This document shows, piece by piece, positions 21,985-32,968 of a stretch of 64,000 bases of DNA. Both the position numbers and the translations under genes were made by a program. Each line of letters begins with the position of its first letter. Position 1 is the first letter of the stretch. Under the pieces are notes generated by a model, which had not been told where the DNA came from, did not search any database, and saw only the letters and a list, made by a program, of their open reading frames with translations. The DNA is from Cyanodermella asteris (taxonomy: Eukaryota; Ascomycota; Lecanoromycetes; Ostropales; Stictidaceae). The DNA lies in NCBI GenBank assembly GCA_900618795.1, contig UYJD01000013.1, forward strand, positions 124,001-188,000. Reading direction: 5' to 3'.

Positions 21985-24006
21985 ATGAATGCAACCACAA
22001 TGAAGTCAGGCGCACAGGAGTCTAGCGCTGATGCGAGCAATCATGCTGCCCAGAAACCCAAGACTCAACGCAGGTCATATTGGGGCCGTGGAAAGCGTGG
22101 TGCGAAGAACTCCAGTCATAACAGTACCCAGCCCGTCGATGCCGCACGTGCAAATGAGCCCAACCTGGAAATCGACTTCGACATCGAGGCCGATCCAAGC
22201 CCGTCACATGCAGAGACCACATACAACGCATCACACGATATCCGCTTGGATGTTACGGATTCGGCTATGGAAGGCGTTGAAGACGTTGGCAGGAATTCCG
22301 ACTCCGGGGAGCACTCCAGCGTGACAATGGAAGCTGGCGCATCTTCGAGTGACAGTTCGAATTCAGGTCGCAATGCATCTGCGAATGATGCCCAGCGCAC
22401 TCCTGAGGATGATCTAGATATTCGCAACAGTCATGGAGCATACGTGTACTCTCGCGCTAGCGATGGCGCCCGACTTACAGATAAAAGGCCTACGCCCGTC
22501 TCTTTCATCAGGCGCAGAGAAGGTCTTCTTGTCCCTCTCATTCCAGTCGACGAGCTTCCCCCCTGCATCGCCATCTCTGGACTCCCTCGCACAATGTCGG
22601 AAACGGAAGTGCAAACCAAGTTTGGTGACAGCGTGAAGGTCGAGCCTGGTCTGCACCCTCGCAGCAAAACCCCACATGATGCACACTTCACCGAACGTCC
22701 AGCTGCACCACCCGTCGATCAGAACAGAGAGCCCGACTTCGACTTTGGTCAAGCTGGTGCCGACGCTCAAGGCGAAGACAGCCCCAATCTTGTGCCGTCC
22801 AACGGCGAATGGCAAGACCGCACTGGAGTCTACTTCAAACTACTAAAGGAGCAATGGGCCCGTCAAGGCAGGGTGGGCGGTGGCACTTTTGCCGACTCCA
22901 AGAACGAATCGGGTCAGATCTTTAATCCCATGGTAAAGGGTATTTTCGGTCGCAAGGTCTTTTGCTCCCACTGGATGCGCACGGGTGAGTGCGATTTTAC
23001 CCAGCAAGGCTGCAACTATCTCCACCGCATGCCGGATCTTGTCACCATGGAAAGCCTTGGCATGAAGCAATATCCCCGTTGGTTCCGCGAGCTTGGTCGT
23101 CAGGATCAGATTGAGGTTGCTGCCGAATTTGACCCTCGTGGTCTCGACCCTCCTGCGGGTGCCAACTCGGGCGGCATGTCGCCAGGCTACCGACGCAGCA
23201 ATGGTCGTCGTGACAACAATTCTCGTCCCCGCCGCGATGATGTTCGCGATCACGCCAACAAGCGTCGCAAGAACAAGCATGACCATCGCACGCAGGTCAA
23301 CGGTCCACGCCCCGGAATGGCTCCTCCACCTCCGCCTGGCTTTCCTCCGACTCCATACATGGCTCCAGTCCATTACCCAGCTGTTCCACCAGACTACTCC
23401 ACGCCTGTTCATCCAAGTGCTGCTGGCTCTGTTTATGGTCACCCGCCACCAATGCACTATGGTAACAATCAGTCTCGATCATACACACCTCTTCTATCTG
23501 AATTTGGCGGCATGTCCCGCGGCCCAACTCCTGTTCCTTCCCATTGGCAGCCCAACCACCATCAGAGCATCAACCTTCTGGACGACGCCGCATCTGTGAC
23601 AAGCGATTGGACCCCACCTCCAGACTCCGGCTTCAATATCCGCGGCACAGCCAACAAACGCAAAGCCACCAACTCTCCCGACAACAACGACGTGATCACA
23701 CTCACCCCCGGACCTGAGGCTTTCAACGGCACCCACCAACGCAGCGGTTCGGTCGCCAGCATGCACTCCCCTGTTCCTCGTCGTGAGTTCAACTTCTCTG
23801 CGCCCAACAACCAGCCGATCCGCGTTCCGCAGCCTATGAGCAGTGTCGGAACTTATGGCGATCGCAGCATTCCAAGACCTCCGCATCAGAACAGTTTGCA
23901 TCACTTGTCTGCTACGCACAGGGATATGAGGAACGGTGGTGTTGAGGCCTATGAAGCTGCACAGAAAGTTCCTTTGCCCAGCACCGAGGATGAGCGTGAA
24001 TATTGA
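21985..24006 (+). CDS. CCCH zinc-finger protein, largely disordered
   Basis: I choose ATG 21985 as the start (MNATTMKSGAQESS), giving 673 residues; the frame is open a little further up only across a probable 5' UTR intron acceptor at 21958. The one folded element is a CCCH finger around residues 325-345: C-x8-C-x6-C-x3-H in CSHWMRTGECDFTQQGCNYLH-type order, with the following YPRWFRELG. Upstream is a basic YWGRGKRGAK patch and long Ser/Asp-rich disorder; downstream is an Arg/Asn-rich patch and a Pro-rich tail. Single CCCH proteins of this build usually bind RNA. Fungal members with this finger are widespread and mostly uncharacterised. Confidence 0.85.
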   Translation: MNATTMKSGAQESSADASNHAAQKPKTQRRSYWGRGKRGAKNSSHNSTQPVDAARANEPNLEIDFDIEADPSPSHAETTYNASHDIRLDVTDSAMEGVEDVGRNSDSGEHSSVTMEAGASSSDSSNSGRNASANDAQRTPEDDLDIRNSHGAYVYSRASDGARLTDKRPTPVSFIRRREGLLVPLIPVDELPPCIAISGLPRTMSETEVQTKFGDSVKVEPGLHPRSKTPHDAHFTERPAAPPVDQNREPDFDFGQAGADAQGEDSPNLVPSNGEWQDRTGVYFKLLKEQWARQGRVGGGTFADSKNESGQIFNPMVKGIFGRKVFCSHWMRTGECDFTQQGCNYLHRMPDLVTMESLGMKQYPRWFRELGRQDQIEVAAEFDPRGLDPPAGANSGGMSPGYRRSNGRRDNNSRPRRDDVRDHANKRRKNKHDHRTQVNGPRPGMAPPPPPGFPPTPYMAPVHYPAVPPDYSTPVHPSAAGSVYGHPPPMHYGNNQSRSYTPLLSEFGGMSRGPTPVPSHWQPNHHQSINLLDDAASVTSDWTPPPDSGFNIRGTANKRKATNSPDNNDVITLTPGPEAFNGTHQRSGSVASMHSPVPRREFNFSAPNNQPIRVPQPMSSVGTYGDRSIPRPPHQNSLHHLSATHRDMRNGGVEAYEAAQKVPLPSTEDEREY

Positions 24007-25746
24007 TTTGGCATTGGCATTGGATTTTCAGCTGTGAATCTCGGGCTTCGCACTTCTCTGTGCTGACGATGGTAATACGACTATGAATCTGGATGACGAA
24101 TATGATGTGACGACAGCTCGAGCTTCTCATGCTCACAAAAGAGCTTTCGAGTGGTCTGGAGACTTTCGAGCCTGTTTCTACTTTTCGACCTGTCCTGCAT
24201 TCGGGATGGGTCTGGCGATTTGGTGGTTCTTTGATTGACTTTGTTTCATGCAGCAGCTGGGTATTTAAGCATAAGCATAAGCTGAGTACGCGAAATACAC
24301 TGGTTCGAGATATGAGATGTGGCCATTGTCAGGCTTGCCGGAAGTGATAAGCTTCGTGCTTTTTTCCACTCCCACTCTTCATCAATAGCAGCAAGCATTT
24401 GCCGCTTTGTACCATAGCAAGATTGAATATATCTATGACAAGCTAATGATCTTCGCATCGACTTTTGCGCCCGAACGAGGTGCAATGATTGGGCTTCATC
24501 TTTGAAGAGGTGCCAATGCGTATCATCGACGTACTATCTTTGCACCGTGTCTGTATTGCTCGTTCGCGTCTGCCATGGATCTAGTATTGGCGTTGATCAC
24601 CATTCGTCAACGCAGGAGTTTTGTCGTATTCTGAGAACTCATCTATTGCGTGTCAGCCATGCCTCGACCACGGACATCAGAACGGGTAACACCGGCCATC
24701 GCCGTTCGAACCTGTTGAACTTGCTCCTTGCGCCGGGGATTCAACAGTATGCTGGATGGCTGGTCGCATCAATGAGCTTTGACCTCAAGTATGCGCTCGG
24801 AGTAATCGTGCGGAGTAAGAATATACGCCAACTCGGCGTGTTTGCTCGGAGTATGTACGACAACAAGCATCCACAGCCGTCACCGCACGGCCAACCAGCG
24901 ATAGGTAGGTATCACCGCCAAGTTCCACACCTGACCCGACGATTGGCAGATAGAGGTGAACGAGCAGTGAAAATGTTGCAATCTTCTTGCCCCATTTTCT
25001 TTTATCAGCTGCCGCATGTCGCACCGGCGGATCACCATACGACCCAGCATATCTTGCGTGATTATTCCATAAGTAGTTGTAACCGACAAACGTCAGTGCA
25101 GCGTCTCCACCCGAAGGAAGCGCATAGTCGAGGCTACGTCGCGATCCCCAACTTTTAGAGGCAGCTGTCCCGGCTAACTCAACTTTAACGGCAAGCCCAT
25201 GCGTGGCCTGCCCAGGGAACCGAACGGCGGGAGTTTGAAAGTCTGTGAGGTCTGGCCGTCACGCTGATTGGGTGTGAAAATGCGCCGCCCCGCCCCGCTG
25301 TTGCAAGTTCCGTGCTTAGCCCCACGTCAGCATCAGAGGCTGAAGGAAGTTGTACAGAACACGGCTTCTTGTTTTCTTTGCCGCTACCGCCTGTACCCGA
25401 TTGGAGACGACACGACTGATTTGATCTGATCGTCTTTCCTTGTCGGTTGGGTTTTGTTTTCTTGACTGCTACTTATAGATCTGCGATTGCTGTTCGCTCT
25501 ACCTTTCTGGCGCTGCTCTATCGATTTGATGTATGTATTTTCCTACTAGCGTATAGTGAATGAGACCGCTTTTCCACTCTGCTGTTCGACTCAATCATCT
25601 CTCCAGACATGAAACCTTTCTGACCTGGCGTGTAGCTGCTCGTCACCATCGCTTCGTCCTCGCTTCATCACTCGATCCCACCCCCTCACCCCCCACTTAC
25701 CTTAGACAAGAGAAGAAAAAGAACCAGTACAAACACAACCACAACC
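24007..25746. other. Intergenic, 1.7 kb
   Basis: No supported gene. A 218-codon frame at 24502-25158 has no recognisable domain and unusual composition, and I treat it as chance. The last 250 bp are C/T-rich with an A-rich end just before the arginase ATG, as expected for a 5' leader. Confidence 0.5.
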
Positions 25747-26827
25747 ATGACCTCCCCATCCACCATTCCCCAAAAGTTCCTCGCCCACCCGGGTGACCTA
25801 GGCGTCGTCGCCGTCGGCTTCTCAGGCGGGCAATCCAAGCCCGGCGTCTCCGGCGGCCCGGAAGCCCTCCTCTCCTCCGGCCTCCTGACCCAACTCTCCT
25901 CCGACCTCGCCTACACGCTACACCACGACGGCCAAGTGCACACCTACGACGCCGAGAAGCCCTCCTCGGACCCGCCCGTCCGCGGCATGAAGAACCCCCG
26001 GTACGTCTCGGCCGTGACCCGGCGCCTCTCCGAACAGGTCTACGAACACGCCCGGCACGGCCGCATGGTGCTCACGCTGGGCGGCGACCACAGCATCGCC
26101 ATCGGGACGATTGCGGGGACGAGCAGGGCCGTCAGGGAGCGGTTGGGACGGGAGGTCGCGGTCGTGTGGGTCGACGCGCATGCGGATATCAATACGCCGG
26201 AGACGAGCGACAGTGGCAATGTGCATGGGATGCCGGTTGCGTTCTTGACGGGTCTGGCGCGGGATGAGGAGACGTTTGGGTGGTTGGGGACGGGCAAGGA
26301 GAAGGCGCCGAATGGGGTTAATGGGGTTGCGAACGGCAAGGAGACGAGTAGCGCGCCGTTGAATTTGAAGAAGTTGGTTTACATTGGGTTGAGGGATGTG
26401 GATAGAGGCGAGAAGGCGATTTTGAGGGAGCACGGCATCAAGGCGTTTTCGATGCATGATGTTGACAAGTGAGTTGCCGTTGAGATTGTACTGGAATGGT
26501 TGGATACTGATATGTTTATGCAGGCATGGTATCGGTCGCGTTATGGAGATGGCGCTCGCTCATATTGGAGCTGATACCCCGATTCACCTGTCATTCGACA
26601 TTGATGCGCTCGACCCTCAGTGGGCTTCTAGCACCGGCACGCCTGTCAGAGGAGGCTTGACACTTCGAGAAGGCGATTTTATCGCCGAGTGCGTGCACGA
26701 GACGGGAAGCCTGGTCGCCATGGACCTGGTCGAGGTCAACCCCAGCCTAGTAACGCAGAGCGCTGAGGAAACGGTTGGTGCAGGATGCAGTCTGGTCAGA
26801 TGTGCCCTCGGAGACACTCTGTTGTAA
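25747..26827 (+). CDS. car1: arginase
   Basis: Hydrolyses L-arginine to ornithine and urea, the first step of arginine catabolism. Exons are 25747-26468 and 26524-26827; the 55-nt intron has donor GTGAGT, branch TACTGAT and acceptor GCAG and joins DVDK to HGIGRVMEMAL. The product is 341 residues. Binuclear manganese-site motifs are all present: LTLGGDHSIAIG, VVWVDAHADINTP and LSFDIDALDP, plus the late ALDLVEVNP-type segment (AMDLVEVNPSL). A Gly/Asn/Lys-rich insert of about 20 residues (NGVNGVANGKE) sits between the second motif and KLVYIGLRDVD; it is probably a surface loop. The gene is convergent with the GFA-family gene, whose stop is about 107 bp away. Confidence 0.95.
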
Positions 26828-26933
26828 GCTTTCTATGGCGAATAGATGACTTTGAATTTCAACGACAAAGCCAACAGGCCACATCGCCGCACAAGATCGT
26901 GTCCAGACTCTGTTTCAAGCTGTTCCGCTTGTT

Positions 26934-27540
26934 CTAATGGTCTCTCTGCTTTGCTCCCTCCACCTGATTCATCCGCGCCGGCCGTATCTCAGTCCAAACC
27001 TCCAACACCGGCTTCATCTTCTCGCTGTTCACCATCTCTACATCATCCATGACACCCGCTCTCAAATGCACGTTGGGCTCTTTCTCGACGCCTGACAATG
27101 GACCGCCACGATATCTTGTTGTCCCGCAGGCTCTGCAGAAGAAGTTTCCAGCTGAAATGCCGGAAGAAGTCTGCGTCTCGACGGATCTGATCTATTCCGA
27201 CCCATGCATGACGCGGAAACGGTCCTTTGGGATCTTGTAAATGGGGAAAGCTGACGTTCGGCGACAGTCCCTATTGAGCGTATTAAATCTCAGTATCTTA
27301 TATCTATGTCTTCTGCGTGAAAGTCAAAATACATTTGAACGACTGCTCGAAAACTTTGATATGGAGCTGAATATCGTAATACCGGTCCTTGTCGTAGAAT
27401 CAACCGCAAGGCTGCATATGAGAGATACTCGGATCGAGCTGATCGTCAACTCGCATGCAACGGCAGATGGCAATTTCGAGGGGCTCGCCTTCGTAGGCGA
27501 TGCGAACGGCTCGGCACAGGCAAGATCCGGTTTTGGTCAT
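26934..27540 (-). pseudogene. GFA/CENP-V-family zinc protein with one in-frame stop
   Basis: Two exons on the minus strand: 27540-27455 and 27270-26934. Exon 1 reads MTKTGSCLCRAVRIAYEGEP and ends in ICRC. Joining at a GC-AG intron (donor GCGAGT at 27454, acceptor AATAG ending 27271) gives CRCMDCRR, the family's C-x-C-x2-C zinc motif; no GT donor gives this match. Exon 2 continues IYKIPKDRFRVMHGSE, then TAG at 27194-27192 (codon 55), then stays open in the same frame through NFFCRACGTT, LRAGVMDD and VEVWTEIRP to a proper stop. All expected zinc cysteines (7, 9, 26, 28, 31 and the CRAC pair) are kept. GFA-like proteins are small, mostly uncharacterised enzymes. Either a recent nonsense allele, read-through, or a base-call error. 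Confidence 0.75.
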
Positions 27541-28309
27541 GGGAGGTGAATCTCAGATCGATTATGATTCTAGGACAGATTCAAGATTCAACCTACAGGA
27601 TGGCAGGATCTCTCAAGTGTCTTGATGGTTGTGTTGCCATATATGCCTTTGCTTGTATGTTGTTTAGGCGGCCGTGATACTGCTTTGTCAGGATCAATTG
27701 GATACGACTTTGCCGTGAGTGACCAAACCCAGATTTGCTGCATGGCCCGCGCACAGGTAAGCATTCGCGGAGCACGAAACAGGTTCTCGTCGCTGGAGCC
27801 TTGGTCTGAATGCTGTGGTGATTCATAATGAATGTCAAATTAGATTGAATTAGTACAGCTACCTGTGTGCACTGTCAAGAGCTGAGTCTCATTCGTACTG
27901 CCATATAACGGCGCGCATCGTATTGAATCAAATATCCCTCATTTTCCTTAGAAGCAGCAACACAGATTCTGGAAGCGAGTGCATCCTGACTCTTGCTCAT
28001 CGGTGGCAGAAATGGTAGTATTGAAGAGATTGTAGAGAGTGGTCGCAAGCTTGATGAGCTCGAAGCTACCATATGCTGTGGTCCGAGCGTCTTCGGATGG
28101 GCGTTCCTCACGTCAGCGCGCGTTCTTTCAGCAATGAGGCTCTCTGCAAGCAATGCGTCTGGCGAGCTCCAACATAAAGGCACAGCACCTTCCTTCACTA
28201 CCTACCTAGGTAGATATCGAGGCATCAGTCGCTCTTTGGTTTACACAGCACTCTCAACATGATCTGTGCTGTAGAACGACTTCCCTGATCCTGCCATTGA
28301 TCGGCAGCC
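27541..28309. other. Intergenic, divergent promoters
   Basis: 770 bp between the GFA-family gene (-) and CFT2 (+). A 107-codon minus-strand frame at 27875-28198 begins with GTG, shows no domain, and is not called as a gene. Confidence 0.5.
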
Positions 28310-31288
28310 ATGTTCCACTTTACACCTCTGCTTGGAGCGCATTCTCCGACCGGCGCAACACAGTCGTTACTCGAATTCGAAGGAGGCATACGAATACTCG
28401 TGGACGTCGGCTGGGATGGGGCCTTTGATATTGCGCAGCTGAAAGAGCTGGAAAGAATCACGCCAACATTATCCCTAGTCCTTCTCACGCACGCGACAGC
28501 TCAGCACCTTGGAGCCTTTGCGCACGCCTGCAAGCACTTCCCATTGTTCCGCCAGGTGCCCATCTATGCGACGACTCCGGTGATCAACCTTGGGCAGACA
28601 TTGCTGCAAGATCTCTACGCCAGTACACCAGCCTCGGCGGGAATCGTACCAGACGAGTCTTTGGGAGAGGCTGCGTTTATTGGAGGTGCCGGCGACAAGG
28701 CGTCCATCCTGTACCAGGCTCCGACGCAAGATGAGCTCCGCAGCTACTTTGCGCTCATCAACGACTTGAAATACAGCCAACCGCATCAGCCTCTTCCCAG
28801 TCCCTTCTCTCCGCCGCTCAATGGCCTCACAATTACAGCTTACAGCGCAGGTCACACCCTCGGAGGAACAATATGGCATATCCAGCATGGCATGGAAAGC
28901 GTCGTGTATGCGTCTGATTGGAACTTGACAAGAGAGAACATATTGAGCGGAGCAGCATGGCTTGGTGGAGGTCCAGCTGGAGGCGCCGAGGTTATAGAAC
29001 AACTGAGGAAGCCCACAGCACTTGTTTGCACAAGTAAAGGCGCAGAGAAGAGTCCTCTCTCCAAACAGCGACGAGATGAACAACTACTGGACATGCTGCG
29101 ACACGGCATTGAGCGAGGAGGCACGGTACTTGTTCCGAGCGACAGCAGTGCGAGAGTATTGGAGATCGCGTACATGCTCGATAAAGCTTGCGCCTTGGAA
29201 CCTGCCGACAGCGGATTGAGAAAGGCGAAGATGTTCCTCGCCGGAAAGAGTATGGGAGCCGCAATCAGGTACGCCAAGAGTATGTTGGAATGGATGAATG
29301 AGAGCGTCGTGCGCGAGTTCGAGGCCAGAGATATGCAGAAGGGGAACCAAGGGCAGACCATCGAAAAATCACCGTTCGAGTTTCGCTTCGTCAAGGTCGT
29401 GGAAAGGAAGAAGAAGCTTGAGAAGATTTTGAGTCAGACTGGACCTCGGATCATTCTGGCAAGCGACGAGACACTGGCCTGGGGTTATTCGCGAGAGGTG
29501 TTGGAGGCAATCGCTGGAGACAGTACCAGTTCCGTGGTCCTGACGGATGAATACAGCCTCAGAGACTCTAAAGCTGCAGATGGTCAGAGCACTCTCGGCC
29601 AAACTCTTTGGACGTGGCATCAGGAACGGCAGGACGGTGTTTCTATCGAGAAAGGACCCAGTGGACAGCAGTTCGAGCAAGCTTTTACAGACGACCGAGA
29701 TCTTGTTGTTCGGGAAGCGGTGATGCAACCGCTTGAAGGCAATGAGTTGGCAATCTATCAGAACTTCCTCGCCAACCAACGGCAACTTCAGTCTACCATG
29801 CAGAGCGGCGGCGCGACTGGCCTCGAAACCACTGCTGACGTCGTCGAGGAGGATGCTTCCGACGCATCTTCTTCCAGCGACGAATCTGACGACGATCAGC
29901 AAGGTCAAGCTTTGAATTTCTCATCGATCCTCAACCAGGCGAACAAAGCCAAGGGCACGGGTGCGAAGGAGGTGATTGGTATTAACGCTCTACTCCGCGA
30001 GCCAGGTTTCTACGACTGGGACGTGAGAGGAAAGAAGGGACGTGAGGCCATGTTTCCATTTCCCCAAAAGCGACGAAGGATTGACGACTATGGCGAGGTC
30101 ATTCGCCCGGAGGACTATTTAAGAGCCGAGGAGCGAGACGAAATGGAGGGTCAAGATATGCGCAACGGCGGCGGCAAGGATGAGGGACTGGGTCAGAAGC
30201 GCAAGTGGGATGAGCATGCTGCGGCAAATGGTACGTCCAAGGGAGGTAACCAGCAAGCGGCCAAGAAGAGGAGGACAGACAAGAACGGGACTGCAGAGAA
30301 GGGCAATGTCTCTGATAGTGGATACGGCACGGAAAACCCAAATGCGGATTCTGACGACTCCGACAGCGAAGATGAGTACGCCCCGGAAGACTCAGGGCCG
30401 CTTCTACCTTCGAAACTCATCTGGCACCAGAAAACAATCAAGGTGAACCTGCGCATCGGATATGTGGATTTTGCTGGTTTGCACGACCAGCGGTCACTGA
30501 CCATGCTCGTTCCCTTGATCAATCCACGAAAGCTCGTCCTGTTCGGTGGCACGACCAGCGAGACGAACTGGCTCGCAAATGAATGCGCCAAGAAGCTGAA
30601 CTTGCAGCTGCCTCATGTGGAGGGCAACGACTCAGCCGACGTTCTGATGCCTCATAATGGTGAGGTCGTGGTAGCGAGCATGGACACCCACGCCTGGACA
30701 GTCACCCTCAGCCGAGCTCTGACTCGCCGTCTACATTGGCAGAATGTGCGTGGGCTCGGCGTCGTTACATTGACTGGTCAGCTGGGGCCCGGGAGAGCAC
30801 CAGAAGAGGCGCGCGATCCTGAGCCTGAAGGCAGGAAGCGTGGCAAGAAGATACAAAAGCGGATTGAGGGTGCAGACATCGCTACAGAAGATAGCTCTGG
30901 AGCCGAGAAGCCGCCCGATGCAGACATCCCTGAGACTGGGGCGCCGACACCACAGCCAGCGGCTCAACTCCCACCCATTCTGGATGTCGTGCCTACGAAT
31001 CTCGCTGCAGCGACGCGAACGTTTGCGAAGCCTTTACATGTCGGCGACTTGCGTTTGGCAGATCTGCGCAAGCTGTTGATCGCATCAGGACGCAGAGCGG
31101 AATTTCGAGGTGAGGGTACGTTGGTGGTGGATGGCGTCGTCGCGGTGCGCAAAACCGCTGGTGGCAGGATTGAAGTGGAAGGCTCTGAGATTTTCGCTGG
31201 CGCGGCTGCTTTCAAGCCGACGACTACGAGTTTCTGGGAGGTGCGCAAACGGATCTACGACGGCTTGGCTGTGATTGCTGGGCGGTAG
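28310..31288 (+). CDS. CFT2: Cft2 / CPSF100, cleavage and polyadenylation factor subunit
   Basis: Intronless, 992 residues, in the normal size range. It begins MFHFTPLLGAHSPTGATQS, the standard start of CPSF100 proteins. The metallo-beta-lactamase part has LLTHATAQHLGAFAHACKHF where the active nuclease CPSF73 has its HxHxDH zinc motif, so the site is inactive, as in the family. The beta-CASP part is visible from ALVCTSKGAEKSPLSKQRRD to GTVLVPSDSSARVLEIAYML. A long acidic and basic linker (DASSSSDESDDDQQ, later KKRRTDKNG and DSDDSDSEDEYAPEDSG) separates it from the C-terminal half, ending in FWEVRKRIYDGLAVIAGR. In the nucleus it pairs with CPSF73/Ysh1 in pre-mRNA 3'-end processing. Confidence 0.93.
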   Translation: MFHFTPLLGAHSPTGATQSLLEFEGGIRILVDVGWDGAFDIAQLKELERITPTLSLVLLTHATAQHLGAFAHACKHFPLFRQVPIYATTPVINLGQTLLQDLYASTPASAGIVPDESLGEAAFIGGAGDKASILYQAPTQDELRSYFALINDLKYSQPHQPLPSPFSPPLNGLTITAYSAGHTLGGTIWHIQHGMESVVYASDWNLTRENILSGAAWLGGGPAGGAEVIEQLRKPTALVCTSKGAEKSPLSKQRRDEQLLDMLRHGIERGGTVLVPSDSSARVLEIAYMLDKACALEPADSGLRKAKMFLAGKSMGAAIRYAKSMLEWMNESVVREFEARDMQKGNQGQTIEKSPFEFRFVKVVERKKKLEKILSQTGPRIILASDETLAWGYSREVLEAIAGDSTSSVVLTDEYSLRDSKAADGQSTLGQTLWTWHQERQDGVSIEKGPSGQQFEQAFTDDRDLVVREAVMQPLEGNELAIYQNFLANQRQLQSTMQSGGATGLETTADVVEEDASDASSSSDESDDDQQGQALNFSSILNQANKAKGTGAKEVIGINALLREPGFYDWDVRGKKGREAMFPFPQKRRRIDDYGEVIRPEDYLRAEERDEMEGQDMRNGGGKDEGLGQKRKWDEHAAANGTSKGGNQQAAKKRRTDKNGTAEKGNVSDSGYGTENPNADSDDSDSEDEYAPEDSGPLLPSKLIWHQKTIKVNLRIGYVDFAGLHDQRSLTMLVPLINPRKLVLFGGTTSETNWLANECAKKLNLQLPHVEGNDSADVLMPHNGEVVVASMDTHAWTVTLSRALTRRLHWQNVRGLGVVTLTGQLGPGRAPEEARDPEPEGRKRGKKIQKRIEGADIATEDSSGAEKPPDADIPETGAPTPQPAAQLPPILDVVPTNLAAATRTFAKPLHVGDLRLADLRKLLIASGRRAEFRGEGTLVVDGVVAVRKTAGGRIEVEGSEIFAGAAAFKPTTTSFWEVRKRIYDGLAVIAGR

Positions 31289-32968
31289 GTATGCGCTAAG
31301 TGATGTACGATACATAATGACGAGGTATGGCTTGCGGCTGCTATAGTGGCCGGAGAGCCTTTAAAAGAGGTGGCAAACAGATTTTGGTGGTGAGGAAATA
31401 ATTGCTACTTCCCCTTTCCTCGACATTGGCATGGATCTTTTTCTCACAGGCCGAAGGGAGCCCCACTTAGATTCAAAAACTATTTCTCACTTATCTTAAC
31501 ACAATGAATGATGGCCTTTCAGTGTCGACTGATTTGGACTTTTACCTGCGTTTCTTGTTCAGCATTTTCGTTGTTGTGAGCTAAGTGCTGACTGCCAAGG
31601 TGGGAGGGGGGGAAGAAGTCTTTGTCGGTGCCCTCTATAAGTGGGTACTTCAGCAAGTACCCAGGTATGTACTCAGATGGGCACTTGGATGGGTACTTGA
31701 ATGGATACTCAGATGGACATTTAGCTGGGGACCTTGCCAGGTACTTCGTAGGGTTTTGAACCAGATCTTTGGCTCGCAAAACAGAAAACTGGCAGCGACT
31801 TCTTCCCTCCCGTTCTACTGCCAACTGCTGCCTTCTAAGGATCATTTCCAATTTGGCAAAGTGAGACAAATCTCGAGTTCGCTTGTTTTCAGTCAACTCG
31901 CTGTCCGGCCGCGTGCTCTATTGTTCGCCTTGTTCCCGCAAACCCTCAATCAGCAAGCCTGTTTCCCACCACCAACACCACCAACGCCAGCACCAGCAAT
32001 GCGGGAGTCATCGACATCGTCATCCAAAATACAACAAATCTCCACAACGAAATTCCAAATCACGCGATCTGACAAACAAGTTTCATTGTGGATAAAAAGG
32101 GCGCTAAATGTCGCTCCCCTGCAACGATTGGCAGGCAGCCTGCAACGTCTATTCGCAACAATGATCGGCCATTTGGTGGGCAGGTGAATGAATCAGTCGT
32201 CCTCAGGGGTGCAGTGTGTCTGCTTTGCTGACTGGGAAGGTCACGGGACTCGCCAAACTGCACAACAGGGCACACACAAGTGTGGTGTCCCCCCCTTTCT
32301 GGACGTGTCGTTCTGTTGCCGACTTGGGATTTTTCTCCTATTCAGATCCTTGTGGATGGAGTCAGCGGTACCACTGTCCCGAGCTGATTGACTGTGGAAT
32401 TGGTCGGCTGAGCCAGAAGACAGTCGTGCCCGGTGGAGTCGTTGCCTGAATGGGTGGGTGGGTGACAATGCCAATATATGTATATGAGATCCTTTCAATA
32501 TGGCCAAACGTCTGTCTGCGTCGGCCTTCTTCTGTCGGCGGCCGTGTGAGTCGTGGTGGATTTGTCAGTCTTGTTCTTAACAATGGTGGACGTGATGCTG
32601 ACTGGGGAATTTCAGCGAAGAGATATTCCACGAGGTCTGGACGATTGGCTTTAATTCGCTCTCACGTTGCGCCTTTGTGTCGTCGTGTTGGTCAATGGGG
32701 GGATATGGGTATATAAGTTCCCTTTACTCGAATCCTGGGCCTTTCTTCCTTCTTCTCCCATCATTTCCAAAGTTCAATACCAGCCTTTCGATCAGTCTTC
32801 CGCTGCAGAGCAATTGTCTACGTTGCCACCTTTGACGCTGCAACCTTGCTTCATCATCGACTACCTGATTCCTCTGTCAGCGTCCTTTCAGCAAATTTCA
32901 ATTGAAAGCTCTCCGTCCTCAGAGTTCACAACTTGATACGTCTACTTTCGACGCAAAGCAACTTCGAA
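31289..32968. other. Intergenic, 1.7 kb, left edge of the tandem array
   Basis: Holds a 12-bp minisatellite (31645-31752), no supported gene, and from about 32420 the promoter of the first array gene. That promoter has GCCTGAATGGGTG at 32444, TATATGAG at 32481 and a TATATAAG box at 32710. Confidence 0.55.
31645..31752. repeat. 12-bp minisatellite, nine degenerate copies
   Basis: Nine 12-bp units in perfect register, consensus close to GTACTTGGATGG, run from 31645 to 31752; examples are GTACTCAGATGG, GCACTTGGATGG, GTACTTGAATGG and ATACTCAGATGG. All are point-diverged, none shifted in length. Because 12 is a multiple of three, both strands translate to a repeated peptide, but no gene around it is supported. 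Confidence 0.85.

Noticed and set aside
24690-24730. possible tRNA B-box-like GGTTCGA on the minus strand
   Set aside because: The flanking bases do not form a T-arm stem and no A-box or acceptor stem is found.
24502-25158. 218-codon plus-strand frame
   Set aside because: His/Arg/Ser-rich composition, no domain, no promoter or splice context.
27192-27194. reassigned TAG codon, suggested by TAG stops in two otherwise open genes
   Set aside because: TAG is used as the ordinary terminator in intact genes here, including CFT2, the MCH-type transporter and array copy 3.
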